DNA from: Heloderma charlesbogerti | Taxonomy: Eukaryota > Chordata > Lepidosauria > Squamata > Helodermatidae | Length of the DNA stretch: 64,000 nucleotides | Direction: 5' to 3' | NCBI GenBank assembly: GCA_026122225.1 | Contig: JANEZZ010001470.1 | Location: forward strand, 186,001-250,000 | Shown: piece by piece, positions 14,901-29,900 of the stretch | Position numbering within the stretch: the stretch's first letter is position 1 | Layout: each line of letters begins with the position of its first letter | Made by a program: the position numbers and the translations under genes | Notes under the pieces: generated by a model | What the model saw: only the letters and a program-made list of their open reading frames with translations | Databases searched by the model: none | What the model was told of the DNA's origin: nothing

Positions 14901-17900
14901 GTAAACTGTCCATTCTTACCAGAGTGGTATAAAATAAACATGAATAAAATGAAGCATACCAAAATACAAATACAAAAAAAAAAATTAAAGCACAACCTTC
15001 ATAAAACCATTTAGAGGCAGCTAAAAAACAGTAAAGAAGACTCAACAAGATACCAACTTTAAAATGCCTTTTGATACGGTGCCAAAAATATGGTAATGAC
15101 AGTGCTGCCTACTCCTATGGGCAGGAAATTCCCAAAGTCAGGATGCCACTACAGAGAAGGCTCTCTCTTTTGTTGCCACTTGACAAATGTCCCATAGCAA
15201 GTGTATATGGAGAAGAACTTCCTCCCAAGATCTTAAAACAAGGGCAAGCTGGTATAGGGAGAGGTCCCTACATTTAGGTCCCAAGCCATTTGGTGCTTTA
15301 AAGGTATGCTCAGCATCTCAGGCTGGGCTCAGGAACAAATAGGTAGCCAATGAAACTCTTTTCAGAATCTGTAATATGATCCCACCTGCTATACTAGTTA
15401 AACTTCCGGAGGCCACATTCTGCACTAATTGAAGCTGGTGGGCTGATTGTCATAATGTCATCATGGCTCTTACTTTTTTGCAGTTAAGCTCTCGAGCTCA
15501 TAGCCCTGAAATAAATGCATCACCGTGCATGATGTGTGTTTGACTTTATGTTGAAGTTTAAAATTAGTCTTCCCTTTGTACCATTTTGTCTTCTGTTATG
15601 TGGGATTTGAAAAATCTGTTTTGATGTAGTTTTTTTTAATCTCATTTGTTAGGTGAAAAGCTAAGAATGTACCCCCAAACTTCCATATGTATATAGATAG
15701 ATCAGGGGTGGGCAACTTGTATCCTGCCAGATGTTTTGGCTTACGACTCCAATCAGCCTTACCCAGCATAGCCAACGGTAAATATTTACATAGGCTAGAA
15801 CAGTGAAAAATAAAGGAACGCAGACAGCGTCCACTACGCTATTTGCATTCCCCTTTTTTTCGCCATTTTATCTTACGTAAATGTTCACGTAAGATAAGTC
15901 GGCGAAAAATAGGCCATGCAAATGGCAGCCACCGTAGACGCCGCCATTTGCATACACTGCGTGTTTTGGGGGGTTTTTTACGTTAGCCGTGATAGCCTAT
16001 CATGGTGCAAGGACAGCAATGGTGGTGGCAGCAGCCCTACCGCGGCTGGCCAGGAGAGCAGCCGCCGGAGCTGCCACCAGAGCTGCCGCCGGAGCCTTCG
16101 CCGCTGAATCCGCCACCGCCGAATCCGCCCCAGGTAAGTGCCATCCCAGGGGGATTCCACGGGGGGGCGGGGGGCAGGAGGCCATTCCGCCACGGTTTCC
16201 GGGGGGATTCACTGGAATCCATGGCGGAATTCTCCGCCATCCCTACACACAGCACAGAGTTAAACTATGGAATTTGCTACCACAAGATGTAGCGATGGCC
16301 ACCAACTTGGATGGCTTTAAAGGGGGGTTAGACAAATTCCTGGAAGAGGCTATCAAGGCTACTAGCATGGCTATAAATTACCTCCAGTATCAGAGGTGGC
16401 ATGAGTCTCAGTACCAGTTGCTGGGGAACACAACCTGGAGAGTGTGCTTCTACTCCTGTCCTGCTTGTCCATGGGCATCTGGCCGGCCATTGCACACACG
16501 GAATGCTGGACTAAATAGTCATTCTTCAGTTGAAACTGCAAAACCAGCAACCTGGATTCAGAACAGCTGAACTGAATTCCGGTTGGGCTTGGCTAATAGG
16601 CTTAGAAAAAATCACTACATATTTAGTGTTAATTAAAAACATTCCATACACAAGCCATATGTTTAATATATATTTTTAATCACATTAGTGTTATGGTGTT
16701 AAGGATAAAAGCATTAGTCAGTCAATGACAGTGTCAATTGCAGATTAAAAATCCAACCTACGGATTTCTTTAAAAAGCAAAACCCAAAATTAATAAAGGC
16801 AAAAAGATTGGAAGAAAATTAATTTGCCCTGCAGAAGATACACAGCTGTTCTGGAGTATGTTAGTACTTGCATTAACGCAACCATGTTTTAACCATGCTG
16901 ATTAAAATTGATAATTTAACAGCAGTAGGTCTATAAACAGGTGCCTTCATCCTATGTGAGGAGGGGGAGAGGGGACTGCATCACCCCCATTTCCCCTTCC
17001 AAAGAGTTGATCAGAGCTATGGCTGGTTTCCTGACTTGGAGTAGACGTGACTGCAGATACTGAGCTGTATCCAATGTGACTCCTACTTAGAGCAGACCCA
17101 TTGAAAGGACTGGGATTTAAGTTAGAGCCATTGAAATGGATGGGACTTAAGTCCTGTGCATTTCAATGGGTCTATTCTAAGTAGGACTAACACTGGATAC
17201 AACCCCTGACTAGGAACTACATATGCAGCGCCCATTTCATTCAATTACATTTCTATAGCACCCAGTAGCCACAGCTCTCTGGGCAGTTCACAACATGATA
17301 AAACATAATACAAAACATTTAACATACAAAAATTTACAACAGTTTGAAGCAGTTAAAAACAATGAACAATAAAACTACCAGGACTCAACAAAAACGAACA
17401 TTTAAAAAGCTCCATCATATGCCGTCAAATGCCTGGGAGCACAGGAATGTCCCTGTGCCCAAAAGACAACGATGTTGGTGCCAGGCGGACCTCAGTGGAG
17501 AGAGCATTCTACAATCGTGGGGCCATCACCGAGAAGGCCCTCTCGCTTGTTGCCATCCTTTGAACCTCCCTCAGAGGAGGCACTTACAGGAAGGCCTCAG
17601 ATATTGATTGTAGTGTACAGTCAGGTTCGTGCTGGAAGAGATGCTCCATCAGGTACTGCGGCCCTGAGGCATTATAGGTCAAAGCCAGCACCTTGAACTG
17701 GGCTTGGAAATATACAGGCAGTCAGTGGAAGTGGTCCAGAATTGGTGTTATGTACTCAGACCTTCTAGTCCCTTGCTGTTGATTTGGCTGCCGCAGTTTG
17801 CACAAGCTGCAGCTTCCAGACCGTCTTCAGAGGCATTGCCCACGTAGAGCGCACTGCAGTAATCTAACTTGGAGGCTGCATTTGATGTTCCTTATCCAGC

Positions 17901-20900
17901 TTGCCAGAAGAAAACGGCAGCCTGCCGTCACAAATGTCTCTGCCTTAGCTGGAGTAGATGTATAATTTTATGTGGAATCTGATGCACATTTATTTACACT
18001 GCAAATGACCCAGGAATGTACATTTCATTTGGAAAGCAAGATTGTGTTTCTAGCCTCAAAATTCTAGAGATGTACTTGAAAATCTTGCAGTGTTTTTTTA
18101 AGTATTAAAAAAGGAAGGGAGCAATCTGATGGGACGCGCCTTAGCTACTCGTAACCACCCAAACTCGGAGACTTATGAGTATCCTGTGCCGAGAGGGAGG
18201 CGCCTCTCACCCCCACATTTTAACTACAGGGCCGATTTCGCCTGTCAAGCAAAGGCTTGGGGGAAGGGGAGGGAATGAGGCTGGGGCAGCGACAGGAAAA
18301 GGGGTAAGCCAGCCACCCCAACCTCTTCCCCTCCTCGCCCACAGGAACACCTCCTTTCCCCCATCGCCACACTCCATTTCCTGAGCGTGGAGAGGCAGCT
18401 GGCGCAGTTCTCTCAGCACTGGCTACGAGGGGCGGGGGGGGGCGGGGAGGTGGTTTCCTGGCTCAGAGCCTTGTCTTCGAGCATGGAGCCAGGAATCCAA
18501 AAAATCCTATGTCCCACAGATGCTGTCTAGGGGACATAGGAGTGTTCCCTAAAGTATTTTTGAAGTAAAGTATTAAAAAAGTAAAGTACTTTTAAAGTAT
18601 TTAAAAATATATTAAAAGTATTTTTTAAGTATTTAAAGCAGTGTGGGAGTATTTTCTCTGCTATGGATAACACCAGCTTTCCTCAGCAGCTTCTAGTTTG
18701 GCCTCTTCATGCACACCGATCTTGCCCTCGATGCCCATGCATCTCTCTCCTGCCACCCTTTTGCTCCACTGTACACACTGCAAAAACTCAGATCCTCGGT
18801 GTAGAGCTCTGCCTGCAAAATGGCGGTGTTGATGTGAAAGCAGAGCATTTGCCCGATGCATTTTGCAAGCTGAAGTGGAGCTTTCTGTTGTGGCAAAAAG
18901 ACCTGTTTATAGATGATGGAAGCGTAATCCTGGGATGGAATTCTGGCCCCTTCCTGAGCACTTTGGGGTGGTGCCAGAGGGCAGTTCCCCCTGCCCCACA
19001 TGCCTGAGCTGTCTTGAGCTCTTTGTTCTGCAACCACCTTTCTGCAGTGCATCAGCTCTCTGCTTGCAGCATAGCATGATCAGGATTGCACAGTTTGATC
19101 AGGCAGCTGGATAATTGAATATCATGGCAGAGGACTGGATGGGATGGGCTTGCGGTTCCTTCCAGCTCTAGTTTTATGCGCATGCCTGGCAGCACATAAA
19201 CACTGGTGCAAAGTAAATCGACTTCTTCCCCCTCTCCTGTTGAATACAGCAGTAGTGTCTGAGTGCTTTTGTATGTGAGCTTCTCCAAGGGGGCTTTCCA
19301 TTTAATCAAAGCAAAAGCAATGCCTCGGCTCTGCTTCTGTGCGATGTCTTGAAGGGCTCTGCCTTTCCGTGGCATCCATTTTGTTGCTCCCCTCACAAAG
19401 ATTGAGGAGTTCTAGGCCTTTTCTTCTAGGCATCATGCCGAGTACCGTTGCCCAATGAAATCCTCATGCTTACTTTTCGTTGCCCAATGAAATCCTCATG
19501 GTTCTGCTCTGCTTGCTTCCTTCCATCTGCAACGACACCTCTATCAAATCTCCAAAAGAAGGCTCGCGTGAGCAGATTCCGTTTTGCCTTCACACTCGGC
19601 GTCTGCCATAAAAGGACAGTGTTGAGAAGTCACTCAGAGCTGTGAAGGCGGGGTTATTCTGCAGTAGCCCTTGTTATGGCTTAACAGGAGTGGGCAACTT
19701 GTGGCCCTCCAGATGCCATCGGGTGGCCACTTAGGAATTGCCAAGAAAGAGGAAACACATCGCCAGAAAAGAGGACAGAAAAGAACACCAATTTGCATAA
19801 AATTTTTGTGTTTATATGCAAATGTAGACATCATTTTAATATAAACAGAAATAGTGCATCTCACTGTAGTGTGGAAGACGGTGACTAGGTGACCTGCGTG
19901 CCTTGCTCAGTCTGCTGTCCAGGTGCTGCTGATGGGCAGCTTCAAGGCCCGGCTCTTCCTTCCGATGGGTCTTCAGCTTTGTAGTGGTCTTGGACTGGGC
20001 AGCCCTTTGAATATGGGATGCCTTCAGAACAGAGGACAGTCCTCTGTAAAAGAGGGCACATGGCACCCTACCTAACCAGCATAGCCAATGGTCAGAGCTG
20101 ATGGGAGTTGTGGCCCTCCAGATGTTTTGGCCTACAAGTTTTCCTGCCCTGCTTTAAAACAACTGTGAAAATGTTCTGTCCTGTGGGAGAAGCAGCACAG
20201 CCGTGAATTATTTTCTGGATCAGAAAAACACCATGCGTAAGTAATAAGTTCATGTCCTCATCTCCACTGCGCACAGCCAGCAGCAATAGCAGGCTGATGA
20301 ACCATGACTGAAATGTGTCCAGGGTGAAAATGCAGGGGCATCAGACCTACCCCTGGTAAGCGAAAGCCGTTATGAAATGTGACCTAGTTTGCCTGGCTCA
20401 CCCTTCCAAGGTGGGACAGGACGGGGGCGAGTGGTGCGGAGTGCGCTGGAGATGTATGCGGGGAGAGGAAATGCAGTCTTCAGAGCATTTCAAAATTTGT
20501 CAGTGAGAAAACTGAGGAGTTTAATGCCTGCGTGTGTTCTTGGTCAGGCACTCAAATAGAGCAGAGCAGCTCAAAGCATGTGGCTTCCTTCAGCAGTCCA
20601 GAGTGGCATCCCAGCATCCCTTGCGTCATTGCTGGTGATGCTGGGAAATCAGGGGATGCAAAATGGATCGACACCTGCTCTTGATGTGCAGCAGCGCAGC
20701 AGGCTGGTTGCGACACAAACTGAGAAGGAGCCCCACTGGCTGCTCCTTAATTAGGTGACACATTTTAGGGTTCACTCACAATTAAATAAAAAATGTCTTT
20801 ACAACTTCTTTTAAACTCATACCTGCTGCACTTACTCATTTTCAATGCTTAGGTCACTTTAGGCAGTTTGCCTTATTTTATTTTCACTTTTCCATGGCTA

Positions 20901-23900
20901 CTGGGGTTGTTCGGAAAGTGTCGTCTCCACTTTTGTAAAGGCCTCTTTCTCTTCTATGACCTCCTTTCCACAGCCTGCCTGGCTTCAAATATTCAGTGGC
21001 TGAATCCTATGGAGATTTTTCTTCCACTTCTCAGAATGAGAAATGCACGCTAGCAAAGAAGCTTTAAAACTAGTAAATGTTCCCGGGGGCAAATCTTGTT
21101 TGAATACTACTTAAATGACATATTTTAATAGATCTTTTTCCTGCTTTTACAGCACATAGTTCTAAAGCATAAACCTTTTATTTCTGTGCATCACATCTCT
21201 GTAAACCTGTCAGAGGTATGAGGGGCTGTATTTAAAAAATAGCAGAATAGTGTTACAAAATTCAGCCTGAGTGCATGTCTTGCCACATGTCCTCACTCAC
21301 ACGGAGACAGAAGTTGTGTGTATGCTCTGTGTAATGACCAACACAGGTCTAAGGGGGCCTTTAACAAGACCCATAGTGTGTAAACAGTGAATCTATGCAT
21401 GATACTCTTATCAAAGTGGGAAATAGCTACTTCTAAAATGGGGAAATTAGCTCAAACACTAACTGAAAGTCCAAAAATTATAGATGCTTTATGCATGCAT
21501 GCATGCATTCATGTATGTATGTATGTATTAAATTTATTAATCACCCATCTGGCTGGTCACCCAGCCACTCTGGGCAATGTACAACAAGAACAATTTAAAA
21601 CAATAAAATACATTAAAAACATCACATTTCTAAAAATACCCTTGTTGTTGTTCAGTCGTTCAGTCGTGTCCAACTCTTCATGACCCCATGGACCACAGCA
21701 CGCCAGGCCTTCCTGTCCTCCGCTCTCTCCCACTCAAGTTGAGGAGTGTGCTCAAGTTCATATTCATTGCATCGGTGATGCTATCTAGCCATCTCATCCT
21801 CTGCCGTCCCCTTCTCCTTTTGCCTTCAGTCTTTCCCAGCATCAGGGTCTTTTCCAGGGAGTTTTCGCTTCGCATTAGGTGGCCAAAATATTTGAGCTTC
21901 AGCTTCAGTATCTGTCCTTCCAATGAGCAGTCAGGGTTGATTTCCTTTAGGATGGACTGATTGGACCTCCTTGCAGTCCAGGGGACTCGTAAGAGTCTTC
22001 TCCCGCACCACAGTTCGAAAGCATCAATTCTTCGGCGCTCAGCCTTCCTTATAGTCCAGCTCTCACACCCATACGTTGCTACTGGGAAAACCATAGCTTT
22101 GATTATACGGACCTTTGTCGGCAAGGTGATGTCTCTGCTTGTTACTATGCTGTCTAGGTTTGCCATAGCTTTCCTCTCAAGGAGCACGCGTCTTTTAATT
22201 TCATGGCTACACTGTCTGCAGTGATCTTGGAGCCCAAGAAAATAAAATCTGTCACTGCTTCCATGTCTTCCCCTTCTATATGCCAGGAAGTGATGGGGCC
22301 AGATGCCATGATCTTCATTTTTTTAATGTTGAGTTTCAAACCAGCTTTTGCACTCTCCACTTTCATCCTCAACAAGAGGCTCTTTAGATCCTCTTCGCTT
22401 TCTGCCATTAGGGTGGTATCGTCTGCATATCTGAGGTTGTTGATAATTCTCCTGGCAATCTTAATTTTAAAGAATAAATCTAAACCTGTGATTCATCCAA
22501 CCTGGCGTTTCTCATGATGTACTCTGCATATAAGTTAAATAAGCAGGGCGACAATATACAGCCTTGTGGTACTTCTTTCCCAATTTTGAACCAATCAGTT
22601 GTTCCATGTCCGGTTCTTACTGTTGCTTCTTGACCCTCGTGCAGTTTTCTCAGGAGACAGGTAAGGTGGTCTGGTACTCCCATCTCTTTAAGAATTTGCC
22701 ACAGTTTGTTGTGATCTACACAATCAAAGGCTTTAGCGTAGTCAATGAAGCAGAAATAGACGTTTTTCTGGAATTCTCCATGATCCAGCTTTCTCCATGA
22801 TCCAGCGAATGTTGGCGATTTGATCTCCAGTTCCTCTGCCTCTTCAAAACCCAGCTTGTACTTCTGGTAGTTCTTGGTTCACATGCTGCTGAAGCCTAGC
22901 TTGAGCCCCCAGCAGCTTCACATAGATATTAAATAGCATCGGGGAGAGGATGGAACCCTGTGGCACCCCACAAGTGAGCGGCCACGGGTCTGAAACCTCC
23001 TCTCCCAGTGCTACCCTCTGGTACCTGCTGGAGAGGAAGGACCGGAACAACTGCAATACGGTGCCGCCAATGTCCAACCCCTCCAGGCGGTCCAGGAGGA
23101 TACTGTGGTCAACAGTATCAAAAAGCTGCTGAGAGATTGAGGAGAACAAGGAAGGAGCATTCACCCCTATCCAGAGCCCTTCTCATATCATCCACCAAGG
23201 TGACCAAGGCCGTTTCTGTCCCATGCCCAGGCCTGGAGCCCGACTGAAATGGATCTAGATAGTCAGCTTCTTCCAAGTGTGCCTTCAACTGCATCGCCAC
23301 CACCCGCTCAATCAACTTGCCCCAAAAGGCAGATTGGAGACTGAGCAAAAGTTGTTTAGAACTTGGGGATCCAAGGAGGGCTTCTTTAAGAGTGGTCTTC
23401 TCACTCAAGGAGGCATTCACCACCTCCCTGATCCTCCCACCCATTCTCTCTCTGCAACCCATAATGAGCCAAGATGGTCAAGGATCACATAAGCAGGTGG
23501 TTGGCCATACAGATGAAAGCACCTTGTCCACTTCATCAGAAAGAAGAAGCTGGAACCGATCCCACAAAACTGGTTTGCCACAGACCGCCTCTTGCTCACT
23601 AACTGTATCCACAGCGCACAGAATAACACTCCTAATTCGATCAATTTTATCTGCAAAGTGCCTTGCCAAGGCCTCACAGGAGGCTTAGAATGCTCCAGCG
23701 GTTCCGGAGCAACTGGACCGACCAGGCTCCGGACCACTTGGAACAGCCTCCTGGGACAGCACTCTGCGGATGCGATAGAGGCAGCATAATATTCCTTTTT
23801 TGCTGCCTTCACTGCCACGTGATAGGCTGAAGATACAGCTCTAGCCCGTGTCTGATCGTCTTTGGAGCAAGACTTCCGCCACCGGCGCTCTAGCCGTCTC

Positions 23901-26900
23901 ACCTCCTGTTTCAGAGCTCATAACCACGGATTGAACCATGGTGCAGCATTCCACCCACCCACCAGGGTCTTGACCGAGTGGTCATTGGGGTGCCCCAGAG
24001 AATCCCCAAGCGCGTTCAGGAATCCATTCGGATCCATAAGATGCCTGGGGCAGACCATTTTAATGGGTTCTCCACCCCTGCGGAGGGGTTGTGGAACCAA
24101 GAAGTCCAGCGTCACCAGATAGTGATCTGACCAGGACAAGAGGGTGGTGGATATACCACCAGCTTCCAGATCACTTCCCGCTTCTCCAGAAACAAACACA
24201 AGGTCTAGCGCGTGACTGGCTACATGGGTGGGCCCAGTTAGAATAGGGTGTAGCTCCCAGGAGGCCATGGTCTCCATGAAGTCCAGAGGTGCCCTTGTGA
24301 GGATAGCCTTCGAATGTATGTTGAAGTCCTCCAACACCAATAAGCTAGGGGACTGCACACGCACATCAGAGACCACCTCAAGCACCTCGGCCAGGGAGTC
24401 AGTTGTGCAGCAGGGTGGGCGGTACACGAGCAGAATCCCCAGACGACCCTTTGGGCCCAACCTCCAGTACATGCACTCAGCAACCTTGGTCTCCCGGAGA
24501 GAGGGTCTGGTGAAGATCACGGACTCTCGGTAGATAACAGCCACTCTCCCTCGCCGATCTCCAGCCCTCGGCTGCTGTGGATACGAAAACCCAGCTGGGC
24601 ACATGGCCGCCAGAGTTGGAGCAGCGGCCTCAGCCAGCCAGGTCTCTGTAATACATGCCAGGTCTGCACCCTCATCCAGGATCATGCCATGGATGAGGGA
24701 TGTTTTCTGAGTAACAGACCTGGCATTGCAGAGCAGCAATCGAAGGCCAGAGGATGGAGTCACGCCTCCCCCAGTGATCCTTTGGCTCTGGACAGGCCCG
24801 GAACAGGGGACAGATATTACACATCTCCCCCTTGTTCCCTTTACGTGGCATGGCCTGCCCCTAGCGCTCCACCAGCGCCTACCGCCCAGCCTCGGTATAT
24901 TCTGGCTCCCAACACTCCCCCCATTGCCTCCATCAGGTGGACACATGCCCCTCGCTCCCGCCTTTCAGAAAGGCTACCCACCCCTAAAAACACAAGAAAA
25001 ATGTCTTCACCTGGCACCAAACCTATCTAGGGAGCTCATTCTACAGCTGGGGTGCCACAGCAGAAAAGGCCCTCTTCCTGGTAGCCACCCGCCTCACTTC
25101 CTTTGGCAGGGGCACACAGAGGAGAACCACTGAGGATGAGCTTAGGGTCTGGGCAGGCACATATGGGACGAGGCAATGCTGTACAGAGAAATGTAGTACA
25201 ATATTTTTTAAAAAGGGTGTCATCAAGGGTGCTCAGTAGAGCTTGACCTTGCTGACCTGTCTGGGAGGTGAGGATGCATCAGGACGGGGCCATTTTGTCC
25301 ACCAGGACTTTTGATTGGCCAATTCATAGATACCTTCATGCATTAGTCAGCTGGGTGGAGACATGGCCATAAGGCAGGCATTTGCATGTTTTCTATGGCC
25401 ACATGGAACAACCCTCTTCTATCTCCCTTTAAAAGGAAGCAAATATATTCAATGGCTCCCCTAAGCCTCTATGGCAGTGTCAGAGTCTTAACAACATTCC
25501 TGGCAGCTTTCCAGGCTGCACCCCCTGCTAGGGATGTACGAAAATTCCGCCATGGATCTCGGGGAGGCCGAATGCCAGCGCATTCGGCCCCCCGAAATCA
25601 GTAACGGAATGGCCCGCCACCCCCCCTGCCACCCCCCGGGACGAGACTTACCTTGGGTGGATCTTCCTGGCGGCAGTGGCGGCTTTGGTGGTGGCTCCGG
25701 CAGCGGCTCCGGCGGTGGTTCAGGGGTAGCGGCTGCGGCGGCCGGTCTTCCGACCAGCTGCCACTGCCGCCATTTCCAGTTTTTTTAAAAAATGTGATAG
25801 GCTACATAAAGATTTACATAGCCTATCACGGCTGACTTTTAAAAAAAAAACAAAACGCGCGTACGCAAATGCGCGTACGCATCCGCTACGCTATTTACGT
25901 TCCCCTTATTTTCGCCGTCTTAGTCTACATAAATCTTGACATAGACTAAGACGTGCTAAAATAAGAAATGCAAATTTGCATACCTGCGTTTTTTTTGTTT
26001 TTTTTTAAAAGTCAGCCATGATAGGCTACGTAAACATTTACGTAGCCTATCACGGCTGACTGCAGGGACGCAAACGGCAGCGGCTACGGCCGCCGCCGTT
26101 TGCGTCCCTGCTAGACAGTGGCCGGATGTCCAGCTGCTGGCGGAGCCGGCCGGCGGCTCCGCAGAATCCCTGCAGAAGAGCACAGCCGGCCGGCCAGGAT
26201 TCCGGGGGGGGGGAGGAACGGAGCGCCTCCCCCCTGTCCAGGATTCCTGGGGGAGGGACGGAGAGCCTCCCCCCCCCACCATCAGCATAATCCGCGAAAG
26301 GTAAGTGATTTTTGTACATCCCTATCCTTTGCAACCACCAAACTGGATTCTTAAGCCAAGGTGCAGGGGGATGCCAATGAAAGCCAGAGCGCACAAGTTC
26401 CTCTGTAACCCACAGCACACATGCTCTGGAACTGCACACCAAGGAAGACTTGCCTGGCCAGCTGCCTAACTGGCTTTTATCATCAGGTGAAGATAGTTTG
26501 GTGAAAGATGATCTCCCCTATTTTTTTAAAAGATCCACAACTAGAGTGAAGTTGGACTGGTTAAGACTTTATTGCTGCAGATTCCTACTGACTTTTTATT
26601 ATCATGGTTTGTGGTTGTATTATGGATTATATAGTGTATTGTTTGATTGTTGTTTTATACACACACACACACATGCACGCATGCGTGCGCGCACACACAT
26701 ACACACACACAGAGCTTTGGGATACCTACAGGTAAAAAGGCACCATTGAAGTAAAAAAGTAATCCCTAAAATCAGCCTCAAAGGTTTGTTCCATTTCCCT
26801 TTGTAGCGGAAAGCTGGGTTGCATAGATTTCACAGCCAGTGGTCCATTGGACTGATCCATGTAGGTCCATAACACCAGCAGTTCATTCCCTTGGATGGTT

Positions 26901-29900
26901 TCTGTGATAAGAGTCCAATGCACATGTATTGTGGAAATGGTGTAGGAAAGGGGTTGCATCCCAGGTGGAAATAGAGCTAGATGACTTATTCGTAGTATAA
27001 AGTGATGCACGTTGGGGCAAAAAATCTCAACTTCAAGTATAACCTGATGGGATCTGAGCGGTGACCAACCACGAAAGAGATCTGGGGGCTGTGGTGGACA
27101 GCTCAATGAAGATGTCAATCCAGGGTGCGGCCACTGCAAAAAAAAAGGCAAATTCCATGTTAGCCATAATTAGAAAAAGTGTTGAGAATAAAGCTGCCCT
27201 AAGCGGTGGCTTAGTGGTTAAGACGCTGAACTGCAGACTGGAAGGTCGGCAAGTCAGCAGTTCGAGACCCAAGTGCCGCGTGACGGAGTGAGCTCCCAGC
27301 TTCAGCCCCAGCTTCTGCCAACCTAGCAGTTAGAAAGCAAGAAATTGCAAGTAGATAAATAGGCACCGCCTCGGCGGGAAAGGTAGCAGCGTTCCGTGCA
27401 CCTCGGTGTTCAGTCATGCCAGCCACATGACCATGGAAGCATCTTCGGACAGCGCTGGCTCTTCGGCTTAGAAATGGGGATGAGCACCGCACCCTAGAGT
27501 CGGACACGACTGGTTGGGGACACCTTTACCTTTTTATCAAACTGCCCCTATACAAATTTATGGTGCAACCATACTTGGAATACTGTGTACAGTTCTGGTC
27601 ACCACACCTAAAGAAGGATATTGTTGTAGAGCTAGAAAAAGTGCAGAAAAGGGCAACTAAAATGATCAAAGGGCTGGAGCATCTCCCCTATGAGAGAAGG
27701 TTATTCTCTAAACAGCTGGGATTGTTTAGCTTGGAAAAAGGAGGGTAAGGGGAGACATGATATAGGTCTACAAAATTATGCATGGTGTGGAGAATGTGGA
27801 TAGGGAGACATTTTTCTCCCTCTCTCTCTCCCCCCCCCCGCCCCATAATACTAGAACCCGGGTCATCCCATGAAGCTGAATGGTGGGAGATTCAGGACAG
27901 ATAAAAGGAAGTACTTCTTCACACAGTGCATGTGTAAAGTTAAACTATGGAATTAGTGTTAAAAAGTTAATACTGTTCAACTATGGAAGTCGCTACCAGA
28001 GGATGTAGTGATGGGTGGCCAGTACAGGGGGATCATTAGTTGAGGCCTACCTGGGCATGGGCCCTGGATCTTTTGAGCTGTCCTAATTGCCTTTTATTTT
28101 TTTCATTTTCCCATTGACTTGCATTTGAAAACAAAAAAGGCCATGACTTTTTTAGTTTGTATGATAAATACATGAAATTTGGAGGCTTGGTAGCTCCCAT
28201 GGAGCTGATTGAATATTACAAATTTCAGGCAGCTATGTCCAGGGGCTTTTGTGCTAGTCACAGGTAAAGTTTGCTATTTTCAAGAAAATGTGTCAAAGCA
28301 AAGAGCTATATTTTTTGTGTGCTTCCACATACTTGCATGGAATTTGGGGACCTGGCAGTCCCTATAGAGATGACTGAGCCTGCCAAATTTCAGACATTTA
28401 GGTCTAGTGGCTTTTGTGCTAGCCACAGGAAAAATTTGCTTTTTCCAAGAATATCTGGAATATCAAAGAATATCAAAGTCCGACTACAAATTGGTCAAAG
28501 CAGAAGTGGGATGTTTTTCAAAATGCTGAATCGGGGTCTGAGTTGAAGTGGGGTGGGGGATCAGTGCACACTTCTTTATGTATGTATGTATGTATGTAAT
28601 CTATACACACACGCAAGCCCACTGCATGCACACACACACACCACACATATATATTAGACGTGAGCTTATATATGCAAATTTGTGTTAGGGGCCTGTGCCC
28701 CAGATCTTTTAAGAAACTAGCAATGCCCCTGGCCACCAATTTGGATGGCTTTAAAAGGGGTTAGACAAACTCCTGGATGAGAAGGCTATCAATGGCTACT
28801 AGTCCTGATGGCTATATGCTACCTTCAGTACCAGAGGCAGTGAGCCTGTGTACACCAGTTGCTGGGAAACATGGGCAGGAGGGTGCTGTTACATTTGTGT
28901 CCTGCTTGTGGGTTGCTGGTGACAGCTGGTTGGCCACTCTGTGAACAGAATGCTGGACTAGATGGACCCTTGTTCTTATCCAGTAGGGCTCTTCTTACGC
29001 TCATATGTTTTGCATGCATCATAGCATAAAGTGGAAGTTCCATGTTTGCAGGCTGCCCCAATCACTTTCATGGAGGACTGAGGGGACAGCCACAGCTCAG
29101 TGGTAGAGCACATTGTTTGGATGCAAAAGGTCCTGGGTTCAATTCCTGACATCCCCAGGTCAGGCTGGGAAAAGCCTTTGTCTGAAACCCTGGAGAGCTG
29201 CTGCCATTCAATACTGAGCTATATGGACCATATAGACAATACTGAGCTGTATGGACCATTGGTCTGGCTTGGTATAAATATAAGGCTTCTCACTGTGTTC
29301 CTATGCACAGTTTTATCCCTGCATCCCTTTGAGCATGTAGAGCTGCCTTCCCCCATTAAAACAGATGGGGCAGTTCAAGTTTTGCTTGAAGGGGGAGGCA
29401 GTCGCATGTATCCATTCCAAATACATTTGCAAATCCTCCCATTAATTTTATCGCAACTTGTTCATCCCCTGAATTTGTTCTTCAGTGTCAGTGATGGGAA
29501 ACCACTGTGACCTAGAAACGAGAGTTAGAAATTTAAGCTGTTAACGTAGGGTCTGACTCCAGGAAATTAAATATGAGCGTTTATGAAGGTATTTAAATGA
29601 CATTTTGATTGGTTTAATATTCTAATAGAGATTAAATTGCATTAGTGACCTGAAGCGAGCATATTAAGACAAAACTTCCGCAATCAGCCACTATCGCCCA
29701 GCATCTGCCTCGGCAGAAACGACTGGCTAAGAAGGGAAGTGCTCTGCTAAAGAATGTTAGCAGTTACCCCACAGCAAAGACCTGGCCCCTGCTTATTTGT
29801 GTCACGTTGTACCTGGGCAGGTGGGCACAGTTCTGGAAATTGTATTTGGGACTGAGCAAATATGTCTTTAAAAGCAGGAGTGAGTGAGACACCGTTAATA